From the NCBI RefSeq assembly GCF_024722015.1, contig NZ_JANQBD010000013.1, positions 124,001-188,000 of the forward strand: DNA of 64,000 nucleotides, read 5' to 3'. Below the pieces are notes generated by a model. That model was not told the DNA's origin, searched no databases, and saw nothing but the letters and a program-made list of their open reading frames with translations. Position numbers and translations under genes: made by a program. Of this stretch, positions 9,964 to 18,925 are shown piece after piece. Each line of letters opens with the position of its first letter. Positions within the stretch are counted from its first letter, which is position 1. This stretch comes from Paenibacillus radicis (ex Xue et al. 2023) (lineage in GTDB: Bacteria; Bacillota; Bacilli; Paenibacillales; NBRC-103111).

Positions 9964-10878
9964 CTATTCATGTGTTTGACTTCCATACTTGAAATTAGCA
10001 AGAGTGATAAATGCAATAATAAATAACAATATCATAGAAAGCGCAGCAGCATACCCCATCTGAAATTCGGTAAAAGCTCGATTGTAAATCTGATGAACTA
10101 AGGTTGTGGTCGAATTCATCGGACCGCCATGTGTTAAGATCTGGATTTGTTCAAATGCATTGAAGTTATGGATTAATCCTGTGATGAAAAGAAAGAAGGT
10201 AACCGGTGTTAGCATTGGAAGCGTTACTTTGAAAAATTGTATTTTGGGTCCTGCACCGTCTACCGAAGACGCCTCATACAAATCCTTTGGAATACTCTGC
10301 AAGCCTGCTAAGTAAATAACCATGTTATACCCAACCAATTTCCATATACTCATAAAAATAACAGCAGGCATTGCCCAATTCTCGTTATAGAGCCACTCGA
10401 TTTTCTTGATGCCCAGTACATCCAAGAATGAATTCGCCAGACCGTGGGAGGGCTCATAGATCCATAGCCATATCATCGATACAGCCACCATAGAGGTAAT
10501 GTGAGGCATAAAAAAACCGGTGCGTAAAAATGATAGGCCGATCAATTTACGGTTCAAGACCAGCGCCAGCATTAAACCAATTACCATACAAAACAATAAG
10601 GTAAGGATTGTATAGACAAACGTATTTTTTAACGCGATATGGAAAAACTGATCCGACAGAAGAATCCGATAATTTTTCAATCCAACCCAATCGGCATTCG
10701 ATAGATCGTAATTCGTAAAGCTTAAATATAAATTAACAAGAATCGGTATCAGTACAAACACCAGCAAGAAAAAGTAAAAAGGAGCGATCAGCACATAGCC
10801 TATTCGATCTTCGTCAAGTCTTACCGCCTTTTTCCTCCGGCCCGCTGAAGTTTCTGTCACTAAAGTCAATTCAGACAT
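9964..10878 (-). CDS. CUT1 sugar ABC transporter permease (MalF type)
   Basis: An inner-membrane subunit of 304 residues with an N-terminal cytoplasmic tail and six helices. The EAA-like loop is around EASSVDGAGPKIQFFKVTLP. It lies 24 bp after the binding-protein gene and before the second permease, the standard order binding protein-permease-permease. Confidence 0.9.
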   Translation of the reverse strand: MSELTLVTETSAGRRKKAVRLDEDRIGYVLIAPFYFFLLVFVLIPILVNLYLSFTNYDLSNADWVGLKNYRILLSDQFFHIALKNTFVYTILTLLFCMVIGLMLALVLNRKLIGLSFLRTGFFMPHITSMVAVSMIWLWIYEPSHGLANSFLDVLGIKKIEWLYNENWAMPAVIFMSIWKLVGYNMVIYLAGLQSIPKDLYEASSVDGAGPKIQFFKVTLPMLTPVTFFLFITGLIHNFNAFEQIQILTHGGPMNSTTTLVHQIYNRAFTEFQMGYAAALSMILLFIIAFITLANFKYGSQTHE

Positions 10879-10902
10879 GGAGCCAGAACCTCCCTAATAA
10901 TT

Positions 10903-12207
10903 TTATTTTGCAAATGTGCTTATTTCTTTTTCGAGCCCTTCCTGAGCATCTTTTAATGCTTGTGCAGCCGGCTTTTTACCACTGATCGCCTCTTCGTAAG
11001 CCAAATGGATATATTTGTCGTACAGGGGAGACCAGGTAACCGTTGCTTTCCCCTTACCATTCTTTACATAATCCATAAGAACAGAGTTGAATTTCGGATC
11101 CTCATCCATGAATTGTTTTTCCAGCGACTTTCTGACAACGGGGATCTTTAAATCCTTATACCGCTTCCATACTTGCTCCTTAGACATCATGAACTTGATA
11201 AACTCCCAAGAAGCGTCTTTATTTTTGCTGTTAGCCCCTATCGTAAAAAGACGATTTCCATTGAATGCCACTTTATTCTCGCGTTTTAGGACTGGTGCGA
11301 AACCAAGCTTATCCTTCAACTCAGGCTTATTTGTAAGTAGATTGCTGATCGACGTGGTTTGCAGGTAAGACATTGCAGCATTCCCGTTCATAAAAGGCAC
11401 ATCATCCTTCTTTTGATAGTTATAAGGAATATTTACCTTTTTATTAGCCATCCCCACAAGGAAATTAAAAGCCTCCACGGACTTTGGATCGTTAAATGAA
11501 GGTACATCTTTTGCTTCATCAATTACTTTCGAGCCATTTTGACGAAGAAACGGTTCGAAAAATACGCTTGCATTTATTCCGGGGATATCGAGCCCCGCGC
11601 GGGTAACTATTCCTGAAGCATCACGCTTCGTTAATTTCTCAGCATACTGTGCCAGCTCTTCCCAAGTAGTTGGCGGCTTCTCGGGGTCAAGCCCCGCTTC
11701 TTGGAAGTAGTCTTTTCTATAGGTCAAGACCTCAGGTGCAGGAAAAAACGCAAGTCCTACGCTTTTATCCTTCACCTTACCAGCGGCTAATGCGCTTTCT
11801 AGAATATCATCCTTTTCATTCCAATTCTTGAGATAATCATCCAACGGTGCGAATTCATTTTTAGTGCCTCGAGTCCCCATGAAAACGAGGTACGCCGAGA
11901 GTACATCCGGAAATGTCCCGCTAAGTTTCGCAGCATTCAGCTTCGTGTCCACGTCTGCAGCGTTTGCAGGAAGTACGGTAGTTTCAATTTTGATATTTGG
12001 GTTTAAATTTTCAAATTCCTTGGCTACATTCGTAAAGTACTCATCGTTGGCCTTATCTGCTCCAGGGAACCAAAAGCTAATTGTTACAGGTCCCTTTACT
12101 GATTTTCCATCAGCTTTCTGAGTAGGTGCCACTGACTGGGAACAACCTGCGATTACTCCCGATAACAGAACTGCAACCACACTCGTGGATAAAATCTTCT
12201 TTTTCAT
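10903..12207 (-). CDS. CUT1 solute-binding lipoprotein
   Basis: An extracellular lipoprotein of 434 residues that captures a sugar for the two permeases. The signal sequence ends in a lipobox (SGVIAGC, C22), which fixes the start at ATG 12207; AAGGGGG precedes it. The rest fits family-1 extracellular solute-binding proteins (FWFPGADKAN near the N-terminus, NGNAAMSYLQT in the middle). It is the first gene of an operon with both permeases and the sulfatase, and sits beside the yesMN-type pair that probably controls it. Confidence 0.9.
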   Translation of the reverse strand: MKKKILSTSVVAVLLSGVIAGCSQSVAPTQKADGKSVKGPVTISFWFPGADKANDEYFTNVAKEFENLNPNIKIETTVLPANAADVDTKLNAAKLSGTFPDVLSAYLVFMGTRGTKNEFAPLDDYLKNWNEKDDILESALAAGKVKDKSVGLAFFPAPEVLTYRKDYFQEAGLDPEKPPTTWEELAQYAEKLTKRDASGIVTRAGLDIPGINASVFFEPFLRQNGSKVIDEAKDVPSFNDPKSVEAFNFLVGMANKKVNIPYNYQKKDDVPFMNGNAAMSYLQTTSISNLLTNKPELKDKLGFAPVLKRENKVAFNGNRLFTIGANSKNKDASWEFIKFMMSKEQVWKRYKDLKIPVVRKSLEKQFMDEDPKFNSVLMDYVKNGKGKATVTWSPLYDKYIHLAYEEAISGKKPAAQALKDAQEGLEKEISTFAK

Positions 12208-12254
12208 ACACTTACCCCCTTAATTTGTTTTTCAAAGTTTGTCATTTTGTGCGG

Positions 12255-12269
12255 CGCAATCGCTTTCAG
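12255..12269 (-). promoter_or_regulatory. Possible CcpA (cre) site before the transporter operon
   Basis: On the minus strand CTGAAAGCGATTGCG resembles the catabolite-responsive element consensus WTGNAARCGNWWNCA with two mismatches. It lies about 50 bp upstream of the binding-protein start and just after a TATAGAAT-like -10, a position suited to repression. Confidence 0.35.
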
Positions 12270-12381
12270 TTACATTCTATAGGGATTTTTCTGAACTTTA
12301 CAGTCTATTCATTTAGGATTAGTATCCATCCATTTGGGATTTGAAAAATGAATGGATTCAGTGTTTATATTTATTTAGAAT

Positions 12382-12591
12382 ATGTTTTATTTTTTAGGCC
12401 TCAAAAAAATTACAACGGGATCTCATGTAATTAAAGGTATTGTGGATAAGCTCCTGATTCATTCTGACCAAGGCTGGCACTATCAGATGAAACAGTACCA
12501 TCATGCCCTTTACAATCACAAGCGAATTAAAGCAAAACTAAAAGACATGAGTCCGGTACAGTACCGAACTCATGCCGAGCAAATCGCCTAA
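12382..12591 (+). pseudogene. IS3-family (IS150-like) transposase remnant
   Basis: The translation contains LLIHSDQGWHYQMKQY, the DDE-region block of IS3 OrfB, joined directly to YNHKRIKAKLKDMSPVQYRT, the C-terminal block. The catalytic glutamate segment between them is missing, so this is an internally deleted, inactive copy. It sits between the transporter operon and the response regulator gene. Confidence 0.75.
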
Positions 12592-12610
12592 TAAAATAAC
12601 CTGTCTAATT

Positions 12611-13834
12611 TTACGGGGTCACTTCACCAGAGTTTCTATTGGTTTTGGTCTCCGACAAATTCGATTCTCTCACATAATCGGTGGGGGACACACCTACCCT
12701 GCGTTTAAAAAATTGGCTAAAGTAGCTCATATTATCAATACCCACGGCCAAACAAACCTCATTTACTGGCACATTTTGTTTAAGAAGTTCTTTTGCTTTA
12801 TCGATTCTAATCTGAGTCAAGTAATATTGGAAGTTAACCCCAACCTGCTGCTTAAATAATTGGCTTAAATAACTTTTATTGACATGAAATATCTTAGCAA
12901 TTTGATTAAGTGATAATTCAGTGTCTCCGAATTTTTGATGCAGATATGCTGTTACTGCTTTAATTGTCGGACTGTATTTACTAGAAGAATTGCTGGGGGA
13001 TGATACAAACTGATCAATGGCCAACAGCACTTTTTTGAATTCTTGCATGCATACGTCAAAGCTTGAAGAGGATTCGATTCTCCGAAAATAGGATATCTTA
13101 TGTTTCTGTAACTCCACTGGATTCCAGCCAGCCTCATCCATTTTATGGATAAGCATGTAGACTAATTCTACAAGACATTTCTGTAAATAATACGGTTCAG
13201 GAGCTATACCCGACTGAATGAGGCTTATAGCTCTGTCAAAAACTTTATCGTAAAGCCCAGTCATATCTCTCTCTTCCAAATAGGGTCGAAGGACCTTCCA
13301 ATTCATGCGGTCAAGCAAGAAGGACTGCTCCTCCATTCCTTTAGCTGCCTTCTGCTTATTCGTTGCCAAGATGCTCCCATAGAATGCTTTGTTTTGTTCA
13401 GACAATTGCTCTATCGGCATAAATTCAGAATTCTTCTCCGTATCATTTTCGATGGTATCCTTATTTTTTGGAGTCCATTTTCTTAGTGCGGCGAGCACTT
13501 CGTCAAAAGTCATACTAGCTTTTAAAATATAATCGGCGGCCCCAAGTTGCAGTGATTCTTTTACATAGGGAAAATCGCTATAACTGCTAAGTACAATTAC
13601 TTCGGTCTGTGGATAGGCAGACTTAATGGCTCGAATAAGTTCTAAGCCATCTATGCCGGGCATTTTTATATCCGTAACAACGATATCAGGATTCAGATCT
13701 GCTACTAATTGCAGTGCATCCTCACCATTCGCGGCTTCCCCCACTATTTGGAATCCGTGCGATGGCCAATCAGTCATGTGAATAAAGCCTTTTCTCAACA
13801 GCTTCTCATCGTCAACTATTAGAATTTTTCTCAA
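12611..13834 (-). CDS. YesN-type response regulator with AraC DNA-binding domain
   Basis: A cytoplasmic transcription factor. The receiver domain begins KILIVDDE, with the phosphoacceptor aspartate in VVTDIKMPG and the conserved lysine in YILK. A long middle region is followed by two AraC helix-turn-helix motifs in the last 100 residues (LSLNQIAKIFHVNKSYLSQLF and EVCLAVGIDNMSYFSQFFK). The first codon upstream is a TTG at 13840 that touches the GGGGGG ribosome site; the TTG at 13834 is better spaced and yields MRKILIVDD. It follows the histidine kinase by about 20 bp and probably activates the adjacent transporter, sulfatase and glycosidase genes. Confidence 0.85.
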   Translation of the reverse strand: MRKILIVDDEKLLRKGFIHMTDWPSHGFQIVGEAANGEDALQLVADLNPDIVVTDIKMPGIDGLELIRAIKSAYPQTEVIVLSSYSDFPYVKESLQLGAADYILKASMTFDEVLAALRKWTPKNKDTIENDTEKNSEFMPIEQLSEQNKAFYGSILATNKQKAAKGMEEQSFLLDRMNWKVLRPYLEERDMTGLYDKVFDRAISLIQSGIAPEPYYLQKCLVELVYMLIHKMDEAGWNPVELQKHKISYFRRIESSSSFDVCMQEFKKVLLAIDQFVSSPSNSSSKYSPTIKAVTAYLHQKFGDTELSLNQIAKIFHVNKSYLSQLFKQQVGVNFQYYLTQIRIDKAKELLKQNVPVNEVCLAVGIDNMSYFSQFFKRRVGVSPTDYVRESNLSETKTNRNSGEVTP

Positions 13835-13855
13835 GCCCAACCCCCCTTTTTGCCT

Positions 13856-15646
13856 TTACTTTGCTTCACGAACGGGTAAAGTTAATGTCACAGCGGTACC
13901 TTCACCTGGTATGGAATGCACTGAAAGTCCATACCGGCTGCCGTAGTTCATTTGAAGCCGTTCATGAACATTCCTCATTCCAATCCCGTTAAACTGATGA
14001 TTGGATTGTTTAACCTCTTGATGGCGCAGTTGCTCTAAGTCCATACCCACCCCATTATCAGTGATCTCAATTCTAATGTCGTCTATGTACGATACGGCAT
14101 ATAACGTAATGATGGCTTCTCCCTGATCTTCGGGTTTCCTTTCAATTCCGTGAAAGATGGCATTTTCTACAATAGGCTGAAGCAACAGCTTGGGAAGATG
14201 GCAGGACCATAGAGCTTCATCAATAAATGTCCTCAAGATAATTTTTCTGGATAACCTGATTTCTTGAATGTATACATAATACTCCAGGCAAGCAATTTCT
14301 TCCCGCAATGTGATCTCATCGTCTTTTCGTTGGATAGTCATTTGAAGCAGCTTAACTAACGCGTTAATCGTAGGCTCGATATACTCCGTCTTGTTGATCC
14401 ACAAGAGACACTTAATGGAATTCAGTGTGTTATAAAGAAAATGAGGATTGATTTGAGCTTGAAGGGCATTCCATTCCGCATTACGTTTTTCCTCCTGATT
14501 GCGAACCAATTCATGGATGGTATGTTCCAGCTTTCGAACCATTTGTTCATATTCCGTTGTCAATAAAACCAATTCGTTCATCTCCGGAACCACTGTATTC
14601 GTTTGTGGCGGCCCTCCCTTGATGCGGTATGCCTGCAATCGTTGATTTAATCGAATTAAAGGCGTAGCAATTCTTCTTGACATCCACACTGCGGCAAATA
14701 CTGAGATACCGACAAGGATGAGGGCCATCAAGAAAATACTATTGGAGAGCCCTTGAATGTCTTTAAATAAGGATTGTACGGAAACATTCATGACTAATGT
14801 CCAACCCGGGATCTCTAGGTATTTAATCGAAGTTATAGTATTTCCCTCGTAGATCGTAGAGGTCCCTTCATTATTTCGTTCGATACCGACTCGCTCGATA
14901 ACCTCTGAATTTGCTAATTGCCCTACTAGTTCTCTATGGCTATGAGTTACATAACGGCCTTCTCGATCTATTATAAAAAACGCCGCCTCAGAATTAATAC
15001 TGTCTCGATAAATACGATATAGACTATCTTCCTTGATACTCAGAATGAAAACCCCATATTCCGAGCGTTTATTGACATTGTGTAACAATTTAACTGCATT
15101 AAAATAATTTTGATTACCCTGGTTTTTTATGTAAGTTGTTTTGGTTCCTGTCCACCAAATCTGGTCGGGATATTTCCTAATCATAGGCTCATTCGGTAGT
15201 TGCGAAAACCATTCGGTATTGACCACCCCGCTTGAGTCATTGGTAGAATAGACCAGACCATTTTTACCGATTATATATGATTCAAATTGCATCCAATCGA
15301 AGGCTAATGATACTTGCATCATATTTTTCTCAACGTTAGCCCGATCCGTGAGTTGTTCGTATGGATTAGTATATGATTTTATCAGGTAGGACTCTAAATT
15401 CTGGTTCAGGTTGTTCATATTGACTACAGCGGTAACTTGGTCGATAAGAGTTATAATGTTTCTTTCTATTTGACCTGTGGTTTGTCTGTTGGTTTCACTG
15501 ATTTTCACCATTAGCAGTTCTTCGGAAGCTTTAAAGGACATCCAACCAATTAGTGCAATAGGTATAACAATAAGCACTATATAAGAGGAGACAAGCTGGT
15601 TAAATAAGCTTCCGATCTTCATTGTTCTAATTAACCTCTTCAGCAA
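13856..15646 (-). CDS. YesM-type sensor histidine kinase
   Basis: A membrane kinase of 596 residues, partner of the response regulator downstream. Order: helix near residues 18-38; Cache-like extracellular sensor (about 40-280); second helix (about 285-310); HAMP region; His_kinase domain with AQINPHFLYNTLNSI (H is the phosphorylation site); ATPase domain with LQPIVENAIFHG and DNGVGM. This subfamily typically senses extracellular sugars, often through a binding protein. It and the regulator form a two-gene unit just upstream of the transporter operon. Confidence 0.9.
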   Translation of the reverse strand: MLKRLIRTMKIGSLFNQLVSSYIVLIVIPIALIGWMSFKASEELLMVKISETNRQTTGQIERNIITLIDQVTAVVNMNNLNQNLESYLIKSYTNPYEQLTDRANVEKNMMQVSLAFDWMQFESYIIGKNGLVYSTNDSSGVVNTEWFSQLPNEPMIRKYPDQIWWTGTKTTYIKNQGNQNYFNAVKLLHNVNKRSEYGVFILSIKEDSLYRIYRDSINSEAAFFIIDREGRYVTHSHRELVGQLANSEVIERVGIERNNEGTSTIYEGNTITSIKYLEIPGWTLVMNVSVQSLFKDIQGLSNSIFLMALILVGISVFAAVWMSRRIATPLIRLNQRLQAYRIKGGPPQTNTVVPEMNELVLLTTEYEQMVRKLEHTIHELVRNQEEKRNAEWNALQAQINPHFLYNTLNSIKCLLWINKTEYIEPTINALVKLLQMTIQRKDDEITLREEIACLEYYVYIQEIRLSRKIILRTFIDEALWSCHLPKLLLQPIVENAIFHGIERKPEDQGEAIITLYAVSYIDDIRIEITDNGVGMDLEQLRHQEVKQSNHQFNGIGMRNVHERLQMNYGSRYGLSVHSIPGEGTAVTLTLPVREAK

Positions 15647-15703
15647 GCTGCACCTCAGTTCATTTGACGCTTAATAAATCACTTTCAACAAAGAATACAT
15701 AAA

Positions 15704-15730
15704 TAGGGCTGGTATCTGCATCCGGCCCTA
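15704..15730 (-). terminator. Terminator after ROK regulator gene
   Basis: TAGGGCTGG pairs with CCGGCCCTA (one G-T pair) around a 9-base loop, 24 bases after the ROK stop. The minus-strand flank TTTATGTATTCTTT is T-rich. Confidence 0.6.
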
Positions 15731-15753
15731 AATTATAATATTTTGCTACTATG

Positions 15754-16908
15754 CTAATCTTTTAAAGTTAAAAAATGCATGTCTACTGCTAAACTTGCTG
15801 CCCCGATCGTACCAATATTTGGACCTAATGAAGATACGGTGACTTCAACTGGATGAAGCCGTGCTAAGAAGGAACGGGATTGGATTTCTTCTCTCACACG
15901 ATGTACTAGAGGTAAATCTTCCAAGGCCAGGACACCACCAATGATCACACGTTCTATCTGAAAAATATTGTTGTAAGAGGCAAGTGCAACGCCGATCCCG
16001 ACTCCAGCTTCCTCAAGAGCAGCTCTAGCCATAGTATTACCATCCCTTGCTAGTTTTAACAAGTCATCCGTACCTGACAATTTCAGCCGCTTTACTAACA
16101 CTGCATCGGATGCATACATCTCCAAGCAACCGCGATTACCGCACCAGCAGGGCTCACCATCTGGGAAAAGCGTCATGTGGCCCAGTTCCCCCGCACCAGT
16201 GGCCCCGCTTCGATACAGTTCATGGTGAAGTACAAGGCCTGCGCCGATTCCCCATCCGATATAAACGAATAAGAAGTTCTCCGCGATTTTACCTTGCCCA
16301 TACAAACTCTCAGCTTGTGCCATTGCTCGGACGTTGTTGTCAATATAAACGGGTAATTTTAAGTGCCGCTCCAACTCTTCGACTAACGGCAGCTCCGGAA
16401 CTGCCCCCATATTTGGTTGCAGTACTTTTCCGGTAACATGTCGTATTAGTCCGAAGGAGCCGATCCCAACTGCATACACTACGTATTGCTTATTCTCATG
16501 AAAAAAGCCTTTTAATTCTTGAATAATTTCAGGTATGAGTTGCGTCCAATTCAACCCGTCTAGAGGCCATTGCCTGGAGCTAATAACCTCTCCTTTAATA
16601 TTTACTATCGCCGCCTCCCACCGATCCTGCCGCACATGAACGCCTGCCACATACATGGAATTTGTTTGTACATCAAGCTCGACAGAACGGCGTCCTGCGC
16701 GTTGTTTTGCAGGTACGACACTTCCGCACTCAACCAATAATTGTTCCGCTATAAGCTCTGCCGTTAAGTTGGTTATGGTAGCCGGTGTTAACTTGGTCAA
16801 CTCTGCAATGTCTTGCCGTGACATGGCCCCGTGCCTCAATAACGTTTGCAAAATAACGATTTTATTGTTTAGTTTAGTGTGTACGTGGTTTCGACCCGTC
16901 AACTTCAT
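15754..16908 (-). CDS. ROK-family transcriptional repressor (NagC/XylR type)
   Basis: A DNA-binding repressor of 384 residues that is probably released by a sugar ligand. The N-terminal winged helix-turn-helix (LLRHGAMSRQDIAELTKLTPATITN) is followed by a ROK sugar-kinase-like domain with GIGAGLV and the zinc site CWCGNRGCLE. It lies between a sulfatase gene upstream and the YesM/YesN pair downstream, so it probably represses part of this locus. The targets are not shown by the sequence. Confidence 0.9.
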   Translation of the reverse strand: MKLTGRNHVHTKLNNKIVILQTLLRHGAMSRQDIAELTKLTPATITNLTAELIAEQLLVECGSVVPAKQRAGRRSVELDVQTNSMYVAGVHVRQDRWEAAIVNIKGEVISSRQWPLDGLNWTQLIPEIIQELKGFFHENKQYVVYAVGIGSFGLIRHVTGKVLQPNMGAVPELPLVEELERHLKLPVYIDNNVRAMAQAESLYGQGKIAENFLFVYIGWGIGAGLVLHHELYRSGATGAGELGHMTLFPDGEPCWCGNRGCLEMYASDAVLVKRLKLSGTDDLLKLARDGNTMARAALEEAGVGIGVALASYNNIFQIERVIIGGVLALEDLPLVHRVREEIQSRSFLARLHPVEVTVSSLGPNIGTIGAASLAVDMHFLTLKD

Positions 16909-16944
16909 TATTCAATCCTACCTCCACGGTTGGGCTAACAGCTA

Positions 16945-18375
16945 TCAAGCTTGATATTTATTTAACAGCTGATCAGCAGCTTCATCCCAACCTTCATTTC
17001 TTAACCTTTGTACCCATCCTTCCAATGTAACATACTTCCAAGGACCAGTCTCTATTACCTTCTGCATAGGGTCTACACGGTGACCGGGCTGAGCGAGGTT
17101 TTGCTGAGTCCACTCCGTCAGTCGGTGGTCCATCTCCTTAACGACATCTGGATGAATATCAGCGACATTAATAAGTTGATTAGGATCATTCTCCATATCG
17201 TAGAGGGTAACCACATCAAAACGGTATAATCCCGGATGGTAGGTTCGAATGTAATACCACTTCGCATCACGTACAGCTCTTTGGCATGTGTAAAGGCCAT
17301 GATCCATGACCAAGTAATCCCGTCCTTGCCAATGCTCGCCTTTTAGCGCAGGCAGGAAAGAGGTACCGTCCCAGCCACTTGGCACTTCGAGTCTTAACAA
17401 ATCGGTGATCGTTGCAATCACATCTACGTTGTACACAAATCCGTCTATCACCGTGCCCGGTTTAGTCACCCCTGGTACCTTAATGATCAAAGGTATGTGA
17501 TGTACAGCCTCTGTCGCGGTAGCATGTTCCATATAAATTCCTTGCTCACCCATCGATTCGCCGTGGTCCGCGCTGATAATAAAACAGACCTCATCTTCAA
17601 TCCCGAGCTCCCTCAATGTTTCAAGGAGTTGCCCTACATGACGATCCATATAACTGATGCCCCCATCATAACCGTCAAGCAGTTGCTGGAAATCGCTGCG
17701 ACTCGTTATTTGTTTGGGCATGATTGCCGGTATCTCGTTAGCTGTATGCAAGAACGAAGCAGATCTAGGGAAAATATCCCTTCTATGTTCCTGAATAGTT
17801 TCCTCGTTCGGGAACGTTTTAACTGGGCTATCTTTCCACATATCTGCATACTCCTTAGGGTATGTATACATCGTATGTGGGTCCCAATATTGAATATGAA
17901 GGAAATAATTTTCCTCTTTTCCGTGCTGCTTCAGCCAAGGAATAACGGCTGCGTTCACTTCATCCGCATCCTCATTGCCTTCCTTAAGTGAGTGCGTATG
18001 TACCTCATTCCATCCAGCGAAATACCACCAAGCATGATGCCTGTCGCCGAAAGTTGAGAACGTAACCGTCTTGTAAGCTGCCTTCCGAAGATGTCGTGTG
18101 AAGAAAGGCATCGTCTCACTATGTCCATCTCCCTCAGGATAGTAAAAATCATATCCTGGGCCCCAGTGAGTAAATGCGCCATGGTTAACAGCGAACCGAC
18201 CGGACATAAAGCTTGCACGTGACGGTACGCAAGGCGAAGATGCACAATAGCAATCATTAAAACGAGTACCTTCTGAAGCGATGCGGTCGATGTTGGGGGT
18301 CGTGTCTCGTTCATAACCATAACAACCCATATGGTCAGGTCTGATTGAATCGATGTCCAAGTAAATAATTCTCAT
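16945..18375 (-). CDS. Type I sulfatase, second copy
   Basis: A sulfatase of 476 residues with metal-site aspartates in LDIDSIRPDH and the activation motif C-V-P-S-R (C49). Later ISADHGESMGEQG supplies the other metal ligands. It has no signal peptide. It is only distantly similar to the sulfatase at 7486-8988 (CMPAR), so the two probably act on different sulfate positions. It ends 37 bp before the ROK gene starts and may share its transcript. An AT-rich palindromic stretch (TTAATTAATT repeats around 18385-18425) lies upstream of its start. Confidence 0.85.
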   Translation of the reverse strand: MRIIYLDIDSIRPDHMGCYGYERDTTPNIDRIASEGTRFNDCYCASSPCVPSRASFMSGRFAVNHGAFTHWGPGYDFYYPEGDGHSETMPFFTRHLRKAAYKTVTFSTFGDRHHAWWYFAGWNEVHTHSLKEGNEDADEVNAAVIPWLKQHGKEENYFLHIQYWDPHTMYTYPKEYADMWKDSPVKTFPNEETIQEHRRDIFPRSASFLHTANEIPAIMPKQITSRSDFQQLLDGYDGGISYMDRHVGQLLETLRELGIEDEVCFIISADHGESMGEQGIYMEHATATEAVHHIPLIIKVPGVTKPGTVIDGFVYNVDVIATITDLLRLEVPSGWDGTSFLPALKGEHWQGRDYLVMDHGLYTCQRAVRDAKWYYIRTYHPGLYRFDVVTLYDMENDPNQLINVADIHPDVVKEMDHRLTEWTQQNLAQPGHRVDPMQKVIETGPWKYVTLEGWVQRLRNEGWDEAADQLLNKYQA

Positions 18376-18564
18376 ATTAACCTCCTAAAAGTATAATTAA
18401 TTAATTCAAGTAATTAATTAATATAATATCTTTTAGTGGAGTTTTTGTCTATTATTTTCGAATGTACAGTCTTCCCATTTCCTTCGTTGTCTTTAATTCT
18501 CATGATTCGAACAAATTCCCGACGGTTTTTGAAATTTCCATCGGTATAATGTATCCGGCAATGT

Positions 18565-18850
18565 ATGGGAATGGTGTGCCGATTGGTTCAGCCGGGACTA
18601 TTTTTGAAGAGTACGCAGACTACATTACCTTTCGGACAACGTTCGCAGCTCTATTGGGATTTACTGCTCGGTGAATCCTTCGAGCTTCTGAGGCGCATCT
18701 ACCAGATCGAGCCTGACGTTTATAAGGACAACATCAAGAAATTAACCGAAGTGTTGAAGCTGGATAAGTTCATCCATACACCGGTTCGTCATCTGTCTCT
18801 GGGACAGCGGATGTGCGGCGATCTGGCAGCGGCCATGCTGGTTGGGTCAC
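18565..18850 (+). pseudogene. ABC transporter ATPase fragment
   Basis: The plus strand encodes FGQRSQLYWDLLLGESFELLRRIY and then HTPVRHLSLGQRM, the Q-loop and signature regions of an ABC-2-type export ATPase. The Walker A half is absent, and the frame runs into the terminator of the gene on the other strand, with no Walker B. It is a decayed remnant. Confidence 0.7.
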
Positions 18851-18865
18851 CTCGTAATATAAAAC

Positions 18866-18906
18866 GAAGCACACCATCAATCCGAACCGGATTCATGATG
18901 TGCTTC
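18866..18906 (-). terminator. Rho-independent terminator of the 2033-residue gene
   Basis: GAAGCACA...TGTGCTTC form a long imperfect stem; the minus strand continues GTTTTATATT. It is 20 bp past the stop codon at 18926. Confidence 0.75.
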
Positions 18907-18925
18907 AGTTGTTCTGTCGTATCCT

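Noticed and set aside
18460..18560. Second small ORF near the ABC ATPase fragment
   Set aside because: The translation lacks any domain pattern and is interrupted; treated as part of the decayed stretch.
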